DNA of 64,000 nucleotides from Anisakis pegreffii (GCA_035041965.1 JAPYMA010000323.1:19099-83098); one strand, 5' to 3'; shown: positions 12,486 through 24,174, counted from the stretch's first letter. The notes: a model not told the origin generated them from the letters alone. Numbers and translations: made by a program.

Positions 12486-15400
12486 TTATTGGATTTGATG
12501 TAATAAGCGTTTTAAAGTGATTAAATCACGTGCACGAACAGCTGTTAAAAGATCACTGCTTGACGATGGGTTTAAGCTGGATTCGGTCATCGATCTGATT
12601 ATTGCCTGGTGCAACAGAGTCCACATTGACGACGACGATAAGGTCAACGACAGCAAATCGTCATTACCATTATTATTATCAGTGAGGTGTTGTTGCTTTA
12701 GCTCGTTGGATTGCTGCAGTTCCAATGCACTTATCAAATGCGATATTGCATCACTGAAATATTCATTGATTCACCACCAACACATTCATCTGTTAACATC
12801 ACAGACACACTTCGTGTTGTTGGCACTTTATTGATGTGATTTCCGCTTGTCTACTCAGATATTCAGCATCAGCAGTTTTGTTTGCCTCCTCAAACAACCT
12901 ACACGAACGAACGTTCGAATGCATCAACTCTTTCTCGAATTTGCTTGCAATACATGAAGAATAATGTTAAGGCATATTTTGGAACGTTTAATTTGATTAA
13001 CAACTACTGTTCGACTCATATTTCTTTCTAATTGATGAGCTGAGGTTTTTTGGCGTTTTACTTTTTGAAGGTTGGACTCGATTGATTGAGATCGTCTAAA
13101 GGGTGGGCAGGCACCTGGCAGATGTTGTCTGCTACGAGTCAGAGAACGAGTTTAATTCACGCTTTTTTGGGAGTAGGCTTCACTGAAGGCCGAGAATAAG
13201 TTTTACACAACCGAAAAGAGCTAAGAGCAGAACGGATCAGTTCGGTGGGTTGCTGGTGGAGGACAGCACAAACTGCTGATGAATTTGTCGATAGAGTGGA
13301 ATGACAGCAGTGTGATACTACTGACAGAACTCTAAGAATCATGCGACTAATCAAAATCAGCTCAATTTTAGCTTGAATTCAAACTAATTGTACGCTCAAC
13401 TACACAAGTAAGTCCGTAACCGGTCAACCTGCCTAAGGACATTTTGCCTAACGACAGTTTGCCTATTAGGCGAAATATCCATTAAAAAACCGTAACTTAG
13501 GCAAACTGTCCGTTAGGCAATGTGTCTTTAGGCAAACTGTCGTTAGACAAAATGTCTTTAGGCAGATAGACGGGGTACCCATAAGTCTAAGCAGCCAAAA
13601 ATAGAGCCTAAGGCAAATAAGGCTGAATTGTTTCTGGGTGATTGATTTCTAACAGATCCCGATGTAGCGTATGATAATTATGCCCCATTTTTGAGGCGTA
13701 TACAAATCGTAACGTGACAAATGGTATTCTTCGTTGACTGCGTTGAGTTCATCTTCATCAAGGATAAACGAAAAGATGATAAAACAAACTGATAAGAATC
13801 TAGAAGCATGCACGACACTGCGATATTGAAACGGGTCCGTACACAGCCAGGATATATCGCTAGCGCTCTCTTGTAAGCGAAAATCGCCTGTGTCGGCTTG
13901 CCTGCATTCGCTAACGTTGCACCCAGGCGATTCCACAGTCTTGCATTCTGCATTACTTTACTATTACAACAACTAATTTTGTATTATATAACAATGATAA
14001 TAATAATAATATAATAATAATACCAATAATAATAATGACAATAACAATAACTAACATTAGGTGCAAGAGATAGAGCAATATTCAATGAATCAATGGCACG
14101 TTGATAATTTTCATTCAGATTGTACAAAATTGATAACGCATTCTGCAGTTGAACATCACCTGATTCTGACTGTTTCTGCACTGCTTTCATGAATCGCTCT
14201 TCTACCTCAATTCACAATCCACTGATTGATATCACGATCGTTTAGTAAAGTAATAATGAACGATAAGTTCTATTCGACAGCCCCAAATCCAATTCGTCCC
14301 ACCAGCAAAAAGAAGAACGATCCAAATTTTTACTCACAATCAGCTCAAGCTTAGGCTGAGACTGAGGCTCATCCTATGAACCAGGCTAAATCTTGACGTG
14401 GAGGGAACTCTGAAACTGTCCTATTTGTGACTGCGAAGTGGACGTTTCACACATTCAAAATGGCTATCTAATAGTGTTTGCGAATGTCGATTGAGCAGGA
14501 ATGAACCTTTTTAAAGTGGTTTTCATCCAGTGAATACGATTTGGTGTTGCTGATAGAGATGCGATCTGCATTATCATGTCCATATATTGGATGTACTGAT
14601 AACCATTCATCTAACAGTCTCAACGATTCGTTTGGCATTGACTCATTTGCATAGGACACTGACAGTGCTAGTATCGCCTTCAATTGTGAATTATTATCGA
14701 AACTGGATTATGTAACTGGAAACGACCATGTGGCCAGAAACTCAGCACACATAACAAATGTACCATAGCAGCAGCTACGGAATGGTTTCCATAGGGCATA
14801 CAAAAACGTCCCAAGGGTAGACGAAAACAATTCTGGGATGACGCTGGTAGAATTTTTCGGGCAAAACTGATCGAAAAACAAAGAATAGCAAATTCTTGAA
14901 TCGAATCGCAAAGAAACGTCGAACAAATCAGACTAAGATGATAACAGTAATCACACCGTATTGATGCTGTTAACGATAACTCGTTGATTAGAGCAGTCAC
15001 ATTAAAAAGAGTGGCTGTCGCGATTAATTAACTACCGATATGAAGGAAGATAGATACCTCTGCGTTGTTGGGGTCGATCTGAATCGATTTTTTGAATGCT
15101 GCAATTGCTTGTAGATCTCGTTCATTTTCAGCTTGACATAGACCTAGCATATACCACGCCTATTGAATAGCACTCATAACACTGATCATGATAGTGATTG
15201 CGATGATAAAATCGTGATAATAATAGTGCCAAGAATAACAATGATAAGAATGTCAACAATAACCAATGAATGAGATAAAAACCTGCGAATTCGATGGATT
15301 TTCATGGATGACCGATTCGAAATGAAGAATCGCATTAAGGAGATCACCATTCTCGTACGATTCGGAACCACTTTCGAACTGATTTACTTCATTCAAATAC

Positions 15401-16793
15401 GGATTATTCTCGATCATTTTATACTCATTTTCACCTTCCAATCCAAGCGTTTTTGTCAGTGAAGATGGCGTCTGATCACTTCAATTACCAAAAATTAGTT
15501 TTTACGATTCAAAATGAGCTAACAAGTCCAGTTAACGATTATTCTTATGAAAACGATGACGCTGAACACAAACTTCAAACCGAACTCCATTCTGGAGGTA
15601 AATCTCACTTTAGGACCACTTCTGTGGTGAGGTCTATTTCTAAGCTGATAGTGAGGCTCACCCCAAGACCGTGTCCGTCTGTTTTCACAACACCATGCTG
15701 CTATATCTACAACTATATCTGCAAAATAATCATACCCTTCCAAATTGTCCCATTCACTTTCCATATAATTCAACAAATCTTTTGTAAGATCAATCGGTTC
15801 GTCCTGGATGTCGTTAGTAGCCTCTAAGAACTGTTGATCAATATTTGCTAAATAATCTGATGACAACATTTCCGAACTTTGCACCACCCCATATTTCGTA
15901 TTATTGTTGACCAATTGTCGATTGATCATTTTATTTGACGAAAGAGAGGATGTTGAGGGTAACGGTAACGATTTGAGTTGTTGAGAGGATTTATTAGATG
16001 ATGTGTTCATCAACGATTGCTCGGTATCATTATCACCAATCACGTACTGATTCACCCATTCTGATGATAAAACCTCAGTTTGATTATTTGATAATAATAG
16101 TAACGGATCGTGGTGAGTTGAGAGCGACTCGGATTTATTGTTAATTGTTAATTGTGACTCTGATTGATCAGATGGTAGCGATAAATGCTCTGATAACTGC
16201 TGCATGCAGAACGTGTCGGGCGATGCGATCGCACTGGTGCATTCGTTCAGATATTCATTCTTCAACTAAAATTTCATCTCAGAGTGAGTATCCAGCCATC
16301 AGAAGATATTCTTTAGGGCATTTAGCGTTTCTTTTCATGAACAAATTCTTGCGCATCCTAACAAGGAAAGGTCACGAAATGAATCCAGCGTTTCGAGATG
16401 AGATAGCACATCGCATTGTAGAACTCCTCGAGCTGATATCATGGGGCTGATATGAAAAAATTTTTACGAAACACAAAGAGGGTCGTAACATCAAAGGTAA
16501 TCTTCTCATTACTTTTAACTCTTTCAATTCAACTTCAAAATGGCGCATATCCTCAATCATTTACAGTTATATTTGACATGAACAATGTTCATTATTAAGT
16601 TACTTCACTTCATAACATCAACAATCACCTGATCACTCGTTGAGTTATGTGGTAAAATTGATGATGATTGTCCAGAAAGCGTCTCATTAATATGGCAATT
16701 ATCACTGTCACAGTTTCGGTGTAACGTTCTGGATAAGTGAACGAGTGCATTCGGTTGTATTGAGCAATCCTCATTCTGCACCAGCGATTTCAT
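12486..16793 (-). CDS. prx-5: PEX5 peroxisomal targeting signal 1 receptor
   Basis: PEX5 binds C-terminal SKL-type signals with its TPR domain and ferries matrix proteins into peroxisomes. Exons in transcript order are 16793-16629, 16265-15736, 15478-15283, 15159-15058, 14677-14507, 14205-14056, 13947-13790 and 12753-12486, giving 579 aa with all phases closing. The N terminus (EDCSIQPNALVHLSRTLHRN) carries the conserved cysteine, here C10, used for export ubiquitination. W125VNQY is a WxxxF/Y-type motif for PEX14/PEX13, and ESEWDNL resembles a second. TPR blocks follow: NPYLNEVNQFESGSESYENG, AWYMLGLCQAENERD, AILALSVSYANESM, DVQLQNALSILYNL, NARLWNRLGATLANAGKP and SYHDAISHLISALELQQ. The conserved C-terminal helices end in ARDLITLKRLL. 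The exon 2 donor (GG|GTATGATT) is the least certain junction, since the frame stays open for about 50 codons past it. The symbol follows nematode naming. Confidence 0.93.
13416..13578. mobile_element. Foldback/MITE-like element in PEX5 intron 7
   Basis: Two inverted arms of about 50 bases face each other. The left arm includes TGCCTAAGGACATTTTGCC and TAACGACAGTTTGCCTA. The right arm, read in reverse complement, includes TGCCTAAAGACATTTTGTC and TAACGACAGTTTGCCTAA. Between them lies further internally repetitive sequence built on the TTAGGCAAACTGTC module. TAAGTC occurs just outside both ends and may be a target duplication. Non-coding; the superfamily is not clear. Confidence 0.7.
13996..14036. 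repeat. AAT/ATA microsatellite in PEX5 intron 6
   Basis: A run of ATA and AAT trinucleotides with minor interruptions lies just upstream, in gene orientation, of the acceptor for PEX5 exon 7. Simple-sequence tract with no coding content. Confidence 0.85.
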
Positions 16794-17719
16794 GCTAATC
16801 ACTCACCAATCGACGAATACCTCTTAACTTTTATTCTTATTATCTTACAAACAAACAATCTAACCAACCAAATGTTCATTCATTCAACAAACACGTTCAC
16901 GTCTTTTAATCATTTATACAAAATTATAAGTGCACCAAATCTACATTTATAAAACAAATATTATAACAAATATTATGAAAATGTTCAACCTTACTCCTGC
17001 GATTCAAAACCTTTCGGAATTCATCCAGATACATAAACAATTACAAACAATAGATAAAGTTTTCGAAACTGAAAAATTCATCAAGCATTTCAGTTATTCA
17101 GTCACAAAAATCACCATTCAATTCCCACAAAACAATTCTCCAAAAACGAGATGAATCAAAAGACAGTTTACACTGTTTGGTAGATGAACCATTAGAACAA
17201 TTTACATGATAATCAAATAAACTTTATCACAGCTGATACAACACTGCGAGTAAATGATACTACTGCTTTCACCTACAATAATGAATACTCCAACTAATTA
17301 CATAAATAACACCACATTTAACAAACCCAATTTATATAACGAATCAAAAACAACTAATAAAGCACATAATATAATATTCAGCACATAATTACAAGCCATC
17401 TGTAAACTAATCTAGAAAAAATCGCTGTATAGTCAAGCAATATATAAATTTGTTAAAATTTTAAACCCTTCACTACCGTCATCACCACCAAACTTTATCA
17501 CAACCCAGTATTGCCACACAAATACAACTCCTCTCCTTTGTTCATCTCCCATAAACCTAATAATTAGTCTTGAAATGGATCAATCGCTGAATGCGAAATG
17601 TATAAAGTGTCAATGTGAAATGTGCAACATGAAAGGGAGCAAATAGCAATGAACAATTATAAAACGATACAAAGAAACTGGAATGGACTCGGTTCACACA
17701 CATCGTCAATGACTGCTGA
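16794..17719. other. Intergenic spacer between V-ATPase F and PEX5
   Basis: A 926-base AT-rich spacer separates two genes on the minus strand. It must hold the 3' end of the V-ATPase subunit F gene and the 5' region of PEX5. I see no third gene and no clear regulatory motif. A GATTAG|C site sits immediately before the PEX5 ATG but lacks a good pyrimidine tract. Confidence 0.6.
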
Positions 17720-19094
17720 TCAACGAAAGTCTTCCGGATTGAACATGCCCTTTGCCCGGCTCATTATGCTATCCTGAAATTTTAGTCACCTCTTTCAAAC
17801 ATCACATAAATGTAACAAGTAAAAGGATTGTAGATCGGCTGTTTTGTAGATCGCTGTGAGCGATCGACGGAATATTTATTTTATTAGAGTTATGATTATT
17901 TATTGGATTGGTATCTGACTGCATTTAATTATGCAAAGTATTCACGGCAACTAATTATTCACTCGGTTGCGTTCGGTTGGCCTGCTCGCCTAGCTAGCGG
18001 GGTGGCGTAAATTGAGGCTAAAACAATGTGCACGGAAACGCGAACATTGTGGCTAGCAACATAACAAAAGTTTGATAGCCTGGCCAATCCAGACAATCCA
18101 GGTACATAAAAGTAAACGGCGCGGTGCTATTGGGATTGCAGTAACGAAGCAATAAACGAATGAGATGAAATGAAAAAAGGACAACTCAACCATATGAGTC
18201 CGAATCATATGTCCGAGTTTTTCACAAAGATAGTTTGAAGCAACTCACAAAATGGAATAAACCTTAGCCTGCCTCCAGGAAAAGCGTCAACCTGAGCCCT
18301 ATCGGAGTGAGCCTTAGCCTAAGTCTGGGTTGAGCCTCAACTTAAATCCAAAAGAAAGCCTCCGCTGAAGTCCGAAATAAACCTTAACCTCAACCAAGCG
18401 AAACTAGCAACTATTAATTTTGAGATATACCACAAAAAATCAACAAAGACAAATCAACAAACCTTTGATGGATCGTAAGGTGCTTCTTTAGAAGGTATTT
18501 CGAGAACAGCAGGAACACTGGCAGTATGTTGGTCGACAGTATATCGGATCATTTCAGCGATATGTTGATTTATTAAAACTATTGCGATGTCATCTCGCGC
18601 ACAGAATGTTTTGAATGTTTCTTCGATTTCAGCTACTGATGTTGACTTATCAACGATCAAGTAGTTTGGTTTACGAGCCTTTAATGTATTCCATTAGTTA
18701 TGATTGGCTCATCACTGACATTGTTTGGTGACCAAATATTTGATTAGCTACTTCGCTTAAAAACTAATGCTTTGCAAAACATTGCTGAACAACTTAAAAT
18801 CATAAGACATTGATGAGCTGAAGTCATTGAGTGAAAAGTTGAGGCTGTTCATTAACATGCAGTAAAGGTTGCAGTAACTAGGAGAGCTGCATTTTATGTC
18901 AATTACTCGACTACTCATTACTTACAAAATAATCCTCGAAAACACAGTGAAATCAGCATTATTTCGTCAATATGAACAGAGGATTACCAACAAACCTTAT
19001 TCAATTCACCTACACCGCCCAATAAGAATCCAACCACTGTATCTTCATCACCAATAACTGCGAGAATTTTACCTTTTTGCGCCGAATGAGCCAT
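17720..19094 (-). CDS. vha-9: V-type proton ATPase subunit F
   Basis: Subunit F is part of the central rotor stalk of the V1 sector, which couples ATP hydrolysis to proton pumping into lysosomes and other acidic compartments. The exons are 19094-18996, 18678-18463 and 17773-17720, encoding 122 aa, close to the usual 119-124. Exon 1 gives [20 protein letters not shown], the highly conserved N terminus. Exon 2 gives [20 protein letters not shown] and [19 protein letters not shown]. Exon 3 gives [17 protein letters not shown], the family's C terminus. All phases are zero. Intron 2 (689 bases) carries one copy of an inverted repeat pair. The gene is divergent from ClpP across 1.3 kb. The identification rests on near-complete family similarity; the symbol is the nematode name. 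Confidence 0.96.
17853..18104 (+). repeat. Dispersed repeat, copy A (inverted partner at 19807-20049)
   Basis: This roughly 250-base non-coding block lies in V-ATPase F intron 2. It matches the reverse complement of 19807-20049 along its whole length, with shared words gagttatgattatttattgg, tttaattatgcaaa, attcacggcaactaatta, gttcggttggcctgctc and gtttgatagcctgg. Both copies begin near GCTNTGAGCGATCG and end near AATCCAGGTA. Copies differ by scattered substitutions and short indels, so they are not recent. Family unknown. Confidence 0.82.
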
Positions 19095-19104
19095 TTTTTA
19101 AATT

Positions 19105-19106
19105 CT
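19105..19106 (-). promoter_or_regulatory. Candidate trans-splice acceptor of V-ATPase F
   Basis: On the minus strand the sequence CATTTTAG ends 10 bases before the ATG at 19094. A pyrimidine-rich AG so close to a start, with no upstream coding exon, is what spliced-leader addition sites look like in nematodes. It could also be an ordinary acceptor for a non-coding first exon. Confidence 0.45.
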
Positions 19107-19806
19107 AAAATGACCCACTGATTATTCATTAGTATACGGAAGAATTCTTTGAAAAAATGCAATGAAATAAGCATACTCTGAACGCTTACACGGCAAAAAA
19201 ATAATTAAAATCAAAACCACACACAACTAAACACGCAATATTGTAATGGTGAGCAAATCAACTGAATATTTACCGAAAGACGTAACTAAATATACATAAC
19301 TGCACTCAATTTTACTGCAAATAGTCGAAAATCACCGACAAAGTAAAAGTATTCATTGACAGTGCTCAAAAAAGGAGAATTTCGGCGAAATGCAAAATGT
19401 GTCCATCAATGAACAAAAGGACGAACGACCAAAAATTACGAAAGTTTTCGTTGCGAGAGTATTCCGATGTTGAGCCGATACGATCACTCAAAACCACTTT
19501 GAATCTCGTTCGTCATGTGGTCACTTACACCCTACTTCACAACCGAGAATGTAACTAGCACCAGCTGCCCGGCTCAACATCGGAATTTTTTTCTTTTGAT
19601 TAAATTCTTGTTCACTGAGTTATGATTTCTAATGATACTTACATCAGCTTTATTACGACTAGTGCCATTTTCACAGACGATCACAGGTAACCATATTTGG
19701 AGTCGACCGCTGGACGGCGATGAGCAGGATAAATTACAAAATATTGCAAGGAACCGAGAATATGCGAATTAATAATTTGCATGAATCGCTTTCAAATAAT
19801 TTGAAT

Positions 19807-20049
19807 TACCTGGATTGACCAGGCTATCAAACGTTTGTAACTTTGATGGCCACAATGCTCGCGTTTCCGTTCGCAATGATTTAGCCTTAATTTTAGCCAA
19901 CCCGCTAGCTAGGTGAGCAGGCCAACCGAACACAACCAAGTAATTAATTAGTTGCCGTGAATATTTTGCATAATTAAACGTAGCCAAATATCAATCCAAT
20001 AAATAATCATAACTCTAAAACAATGAATATTCTGCCGATCGCTCAAAGC
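19807..20049 (-). repeat. Dispersed repeat, copy B (inverted partner at 17853-18104)
   Basis: Reverse-complement partner of copy A, lying between V-ATPase F and ClpP. The two copies together flank exons 1 and 2 of the V-ATPase gene in opposite orientation. A small open frame here (NYLVVFGWPAHLASGLAK on the minus strand) is a chance reading of the repeat and is not conserved in copy A. Confidence 0.82.
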
Positions 20050-20415
20050 TATTGACAAAGCCACCACTCGATGTCCAAATAATTTGAACCAACTAGTGAA
20101 ATTCCTCGTGAACAACTAATTCAATGTAATCACCTCATCACTGTCATTATCCTTTCTCATGTTGTTGATACAATTTTTCAGTGTGCATAACAGATTCATA
20201 TTATAAATTTAAATTGAGTGGTTTTTATTCTAAGTTTATTAAAGTTTCCATTCATTCAGCATTCGAAAACGCTAAAGTAAGCTGATGCCACAGTTATATT
20301 CATGTAGGCAACTTATCTGTTTAATCGTCATATCCAGTTAAAATTATCGCCGAATAAACATTCGTATTGTTTGCGAGTGGAGTGGACAAATTAAATTATG
20401 TAAAGATTTAAGACA

Positions 20416-21660
20416 ATGAAACGAGGATTGTTATCAACAGTGTTATCGACGTGTAAATTGATATCGTCGAGACAACTCCATTCGACAATAATTAAAAGTC
20501 AAAGTATTCCTCTAGTCATCGATAGTGATGGTCGTGTCGAAAGAGTTTATGATATCTATTCAAGATTACTTAAGGATCGAATTATCTGTGTGATGACCCC
20601 TGTTAGTTTATTAATATTATTTATTTTGATGATGAACCATTTCATGCGGACTCATTCATCGCTAAATAATTGCTTAAGATAAACGATCAAATTGCATCGT
20701 CGATTATCGCTCAACTTTTGTATTTACAAGGTGAAAGTTCCAAAAGTACGATCAATATGTATATTAACAGTCCAGGTTAGGTGAATCTACCATTCTGTAT
20801 ATCTCTTTATGTTCATTTAAATTATTATTTTTGATAACCTATCTGTTTATACCTTTACTGTTAAGTTTATATATAATTGTTACATGTTATATCCTTAATA
20901 ACATTGATGAAATTTTATAAATATTATTAAGTATCATCCAAGTTCAGTGTCTCTAACTTTTATTCAGGTGGAAGTGTAACAGCAGGTCTTGGTATTTATG
21001 ATACCATGCAATATATCAGTGCGCCTGTGGCTACCTGGTGTATTGGACAGGTATAATTCATTTATTCACTTCTATATAAGTATGAATATAACAATTTCAA
21101 TTACAGGCGTCCAGTATGGGAAGTTTGTTGCTGTGTGCAGGTGAAAAAGGAATGCGTAATTCATTACCGAATTCACGTATAATGGTTCACCAACCCAGTG
21201 GAGGGGCCGAGGTTGGTTATTTATTCATTTGTGCTATTAATTGTTCATTACATTGTTATTTTCATTATTATATTCATTACTTCATTATTATATTCATCAT
21301 TTCATTATTATATACATAATTATATTATTACATCATTCATTGTTTATTATATTAAAATAACGATCAATTAAAGGGTACAGCTTCTGATGTTCTAATTCGA
21401 GCGGAAGAAATCGCGAGATTAAGAAAACGCCTTAATGAACTCTATGCGAAACATACTGGTTTGTTGTCACTCTGGTCCATTTATTGTTATTATTCTTCTT
21501 CTATAAATGATAGTAATGATAATAATAATATTAAGGACAAGACGTAAAAACCATTGAGATGGCTCTCGATCGAGATAAATTCATGAGTGCTGAAGAGGCG
21601 AAAGAATTTGGTCTAATTGATAACATTGAAGTTAATGCTCAATCGATACAGAAAGAATAA
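20416..21660 (+). CDS. clpp-1: Mitochondrial ATP-dependent protease proteolytic subunit ClpP
   Basis: ClpP is the serine peptidase barrel that degrades proteins unfolded by ClpX in the mitochondrial matrix. Six exons, 20416-20601, 20679-20775, 20968-21050, 21107-21211, 21374-21458 and 21536-21660, encode 226 aa. The first 30 residues ([20 protein letters not shown]...) are basic and hydroxylated, like a mitochondrial presequence. [20 protein letters not shown] starts the conserved core. The catalytic triad is visible: Ser125 in ASSMGS, His150 in MVHQPSGG and Asp199 in [20 protein letters not shown] and the [20 protein letters not shown] helix are also intact. Introns are short (56-192 bases). 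An AATAAA lies 40 bases after the stop (21700-21705). AG at 20411-20412, three bases before the ATG, may be a leader acceptor. The symbol follows the C. elegans name. Confidence 0.96.
21240..21345 (+). repeat. ATT/TTCATTATTATA simple repeat in ClpP intron 4
   Basis: Three imperfect copies of a TTCATTATTATATTCAT-like unit sit in the intron between ClpP exons 4 and 5, grading into more general ATT-rich DNA. Simple sequence with no evident function. Confidence 0.75.
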
Positions 21661-21699
21661 TTATTATCAATGTTTTTTGATCGTTATTAAATTAATACA

Positions 21700-21705
21700 A
21701 ATAAA
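21700..21705 (+). terminator. Polyadenylation signal of ClpP
   Basis: Canonical AATAAA about 40 bases after the ClpP stop codon at 21658-21660, a suitable distance for 3' end formation in a compact 3' UTR. No other AATAAA occurs between it and the stop. Confidence 0.6.
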
Positions 21706-21782
21706 TGAACAATCAACACCGAAATAAATATGTTAGTTACCACGATAATGAAAAGTGAAATGATTGATTCTGTTTGTTAATA

Positions 21783-21860
21783 CAGTGGTTCTCACGCTCG
21801 GGTGCTCCATTACCCCTTTTGATGATCTGGCAGGCCGCCGTTACCCTTCCCCCCTCTCCT
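21783..21860 (+). mobile_element. hAT-like miniature element, copy 3 (truncated)
   Basis: This copy begins with CAGTGGTTCTCACGCTCGGG, the cleanest terminus of the family and a typical hAT-type end. It continues with gctccattaccccttttgat and atctggcaggccg, shared with copies 1 and 2. Similarity ends near 21860, so the right half is missing. Confidence 0.65.
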
Positions 21861-23462
21861 CCTGATGCATGAACTTACTATTTCTACGTATAATATGAGG
21901 AACAAATAAAAGACCGGTCCAGAAATTCCTCAATGGCGTGAAAGAGATTAATTTTCTGGAGTGTAACAAGTATTTTTAGAACTTTATTTATCCACTGCAT
22001 AAACAATATGAACCTCAGCAATTAAAAACGAAAAGCAATGAAAAAACCCTTCAGCTATAAAAAACGAGTTGAATTCATGAAGAAGAAAGATACAATGAGC
22101 ATTTGAGATATTATCTTCGAGATGAACGGAAAAGCAATCATTCCATCAAAGTAATGATGGTTAATGAATAATTAAAAATCTATCGGAGGGATGAAAATAA
22201 ATCCGAACTATCGAGGGTTTTTAGATGCGACAGGTGCATAAAGTCATTCTACTTTTCAAGCATTCCACTCATTAACATCATAAGAAATGTTGTCGTTTAT
22301 CACGAAAGAACTATTATACCTGTTTGAGAAACATTCATAAGCAATTGAAGAATTAGAAATTTTGAATATGTACCACATGGTACACATTTGTCATAAAACA
22401 GATGCCTATGACACGATTGAGCAGTTATTTCATCCACAAAAATTCACTTACGAACTAAAAGTTCCTTTATAAGCACTAATTAAAATCTTATCAAAACTCC
22501 AATGCAACCAAATAATAATGAAGGAATTCAGAAACACTTGATCATACCACAACAAACCAATGATCTTTTCTGTCGTACCAAAGAACTCAATCAACTCGTA
22601 CGGCTCATAAGAGACTAGGTCAACCAATATATTAAAGAACTTACGAGATATTTGTGACTTCTTCAAACTGACTCTTGTTCAGGCCTAGTCGAACTACAGA
22701 TACTCAGAAAATAAGATAAAGACGTATTTCCATGAGCGAGCCGCGTTTAGATATTCGAGTGAAAAATACACCATCACAATGGCGTTTCATCATAACAAAA
22801 AAACACCAAATATTAGGCTGTCTCAGTCAATCCCCAATGTTGATGAGAGACGATGTGTCGCGACGGAGCGCGAAAGAGGCGATTCGTGAAGGACACAATT
22901 TTTTAAACTGTACTTGAGCTGTATATGTATAGGATGTGTACGGATATCATGCACTATCGATTCGGATGATGAAACTTAACTTTCGTTTATCTTATTTAAA
23001 GAACCTTCTTCCTTCTGTGTTCGTATAATATGAATACTTTGTGTTTCGATATTTGAAACAGTGTTATTACAAAATAAACGCCGAAATGGTGCGTCGGCAA
23101 AATAGAGTCTGATATTATTCGCTTTCTGCGACTATATTCTAATTCCAAACAAAATTAAGATATTCTCAACTGCCCGTCGAAATTCAACAATCCAACAAAT
23201 TCGTTACTGAATACGTTCCACCAGCACATCAAATCATTTGCCCCACTAACAACATTCGTTCAACGCAATGCCATCATCAGCAAAAATCCGTTCTTCCATA
23301 GGGGATGCGCAATGCTTCCCAACTACTACAATTCAAATTGATCGAGAACCGACCCGGCGAAGAACAAGCTGCCGAATGTAAGTCTCAAATCAATTTGATT
23401 GATTTACGCATGCGATCGTTACAGCTCAAACAACATACCCTTGAGAAAAAAGATGCGCAATG

Positions 23463-24174
23463 TGTTGTATAGTGATCAAATTATCATATGTGATCAAATT
23501 AGCATAGGTGATCTGCTGATTTGTGTATGAGTGGTCGTCTATTGTCATAAATTTACATACAAACAAACTCTATATAAGGACGAGATTTTATTGTCTTGTG
23601 TGTCGTGTCTTGTCTCGACCCTAAGTAAGGTGGCGTCGTATCTTGGTTTCTTCGCAAGTAAAGGATTTATATCTTCATCGTCTCGGGTCTTATTGTCGCT
23701 CATCAGTGTTAGCGACATAACACAATGGCAACACCTAATCGACCAAATTCAAGATGAAACAGAAGCCTAAAGCGAAGAGCAGTTATATGAGCAAATGTCC
23801 ACTGAGACTTGTGGTTTGCTGTCAATGATTGAAGAAACGAAAGAAACCGTACTCAAATTAAGTTCACTCCGCGAAAATCTAGACGCCGCATTTGTTCAGA
23901 CAGTCAGTGCTACTCCACAAATCATTAATGCACTCGCTCAACCAGTGTCTATGATAAAACTACCCCGTATCGACCTTCCAACGTTCTGGAGTGACACTGC
24001 AAATTGGTTTGAATTTTGGGCTGTGTTCGAATCTGCCATTCACAATCAACCATTGTCAGAAGTTCAGAAATTAACATCGACGAGCGCATAAGAATTACCA
24101 AAAACGGTCGAAAACAATGGTTTAAATACGACCATCCACAAATCCTGCTATATTTAAGCGAGAACAATAGCAAT
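23463..24174 (+). mobile_element. Decayed BEL/Pao LTR retrotransposon fragment (possible 5' LTR plus Gag)
   Basis: An open frame at 23795-24091 encodes KLPRIDLPTFWSDTANWFEF followed by WAVFESAIHNQPLSEVQK. This is the signature found at the N terminus of BEL/Pao Gag-Pol polyproteins (DUF1759-type). The same frame can be followed upstream into WQHLIDQIQDETEA but is cut by a stop at 23768-23770, and it ends just after SEVQK where the family normally continues. No protease, reverse transcriptase or integrase remains. Upstream, 23463 to about 23715 looks like an LTR: it starts with TGTTGTATAG and carries TATATAAGG near 23571, but no second LTR copy is present to confirm it. This is a dead relic. 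Confidence 0.72.

Larger units (their letters stand above)
19095..20415. promoter_or_regulatory. Divergent intergenic region between V-ATPase F and ClpP
   Basis: The two genes point away from each other, so these 1.3 kb should contain both promoters. The sequence shows candidate leader-acceptor sites at each end and one repeat copy at 19807-20049. No TATA box or other element stands out. The regulatory role is inferred from gene orientation only. Confidence 0.5.
21661..23462. other. Intergenic region with no supported gene
   Basis: The stretch contains a partial hAT-like repeat copy (21783-21860) and several ORFs of 60-70 codons with no recognised motif and no coherent splice sites. One of them (22732-22917, plus strand) includes VSRRSAKEAIREGHNF but has no partner exon that I can identify. 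Confidence 0.55.

Noticed and set aside
15479..15735. Continuation of PEX5 exon 2 through an open frame (about 53 codons)
   Set aside because: The frame is open, but PEX5 homology stops at ESEWDNLEG and resumes at 15478 in a different frame. A GG|GTATGATT donor and a TGAAG acceptor restore phase, so it is treated as an intron.
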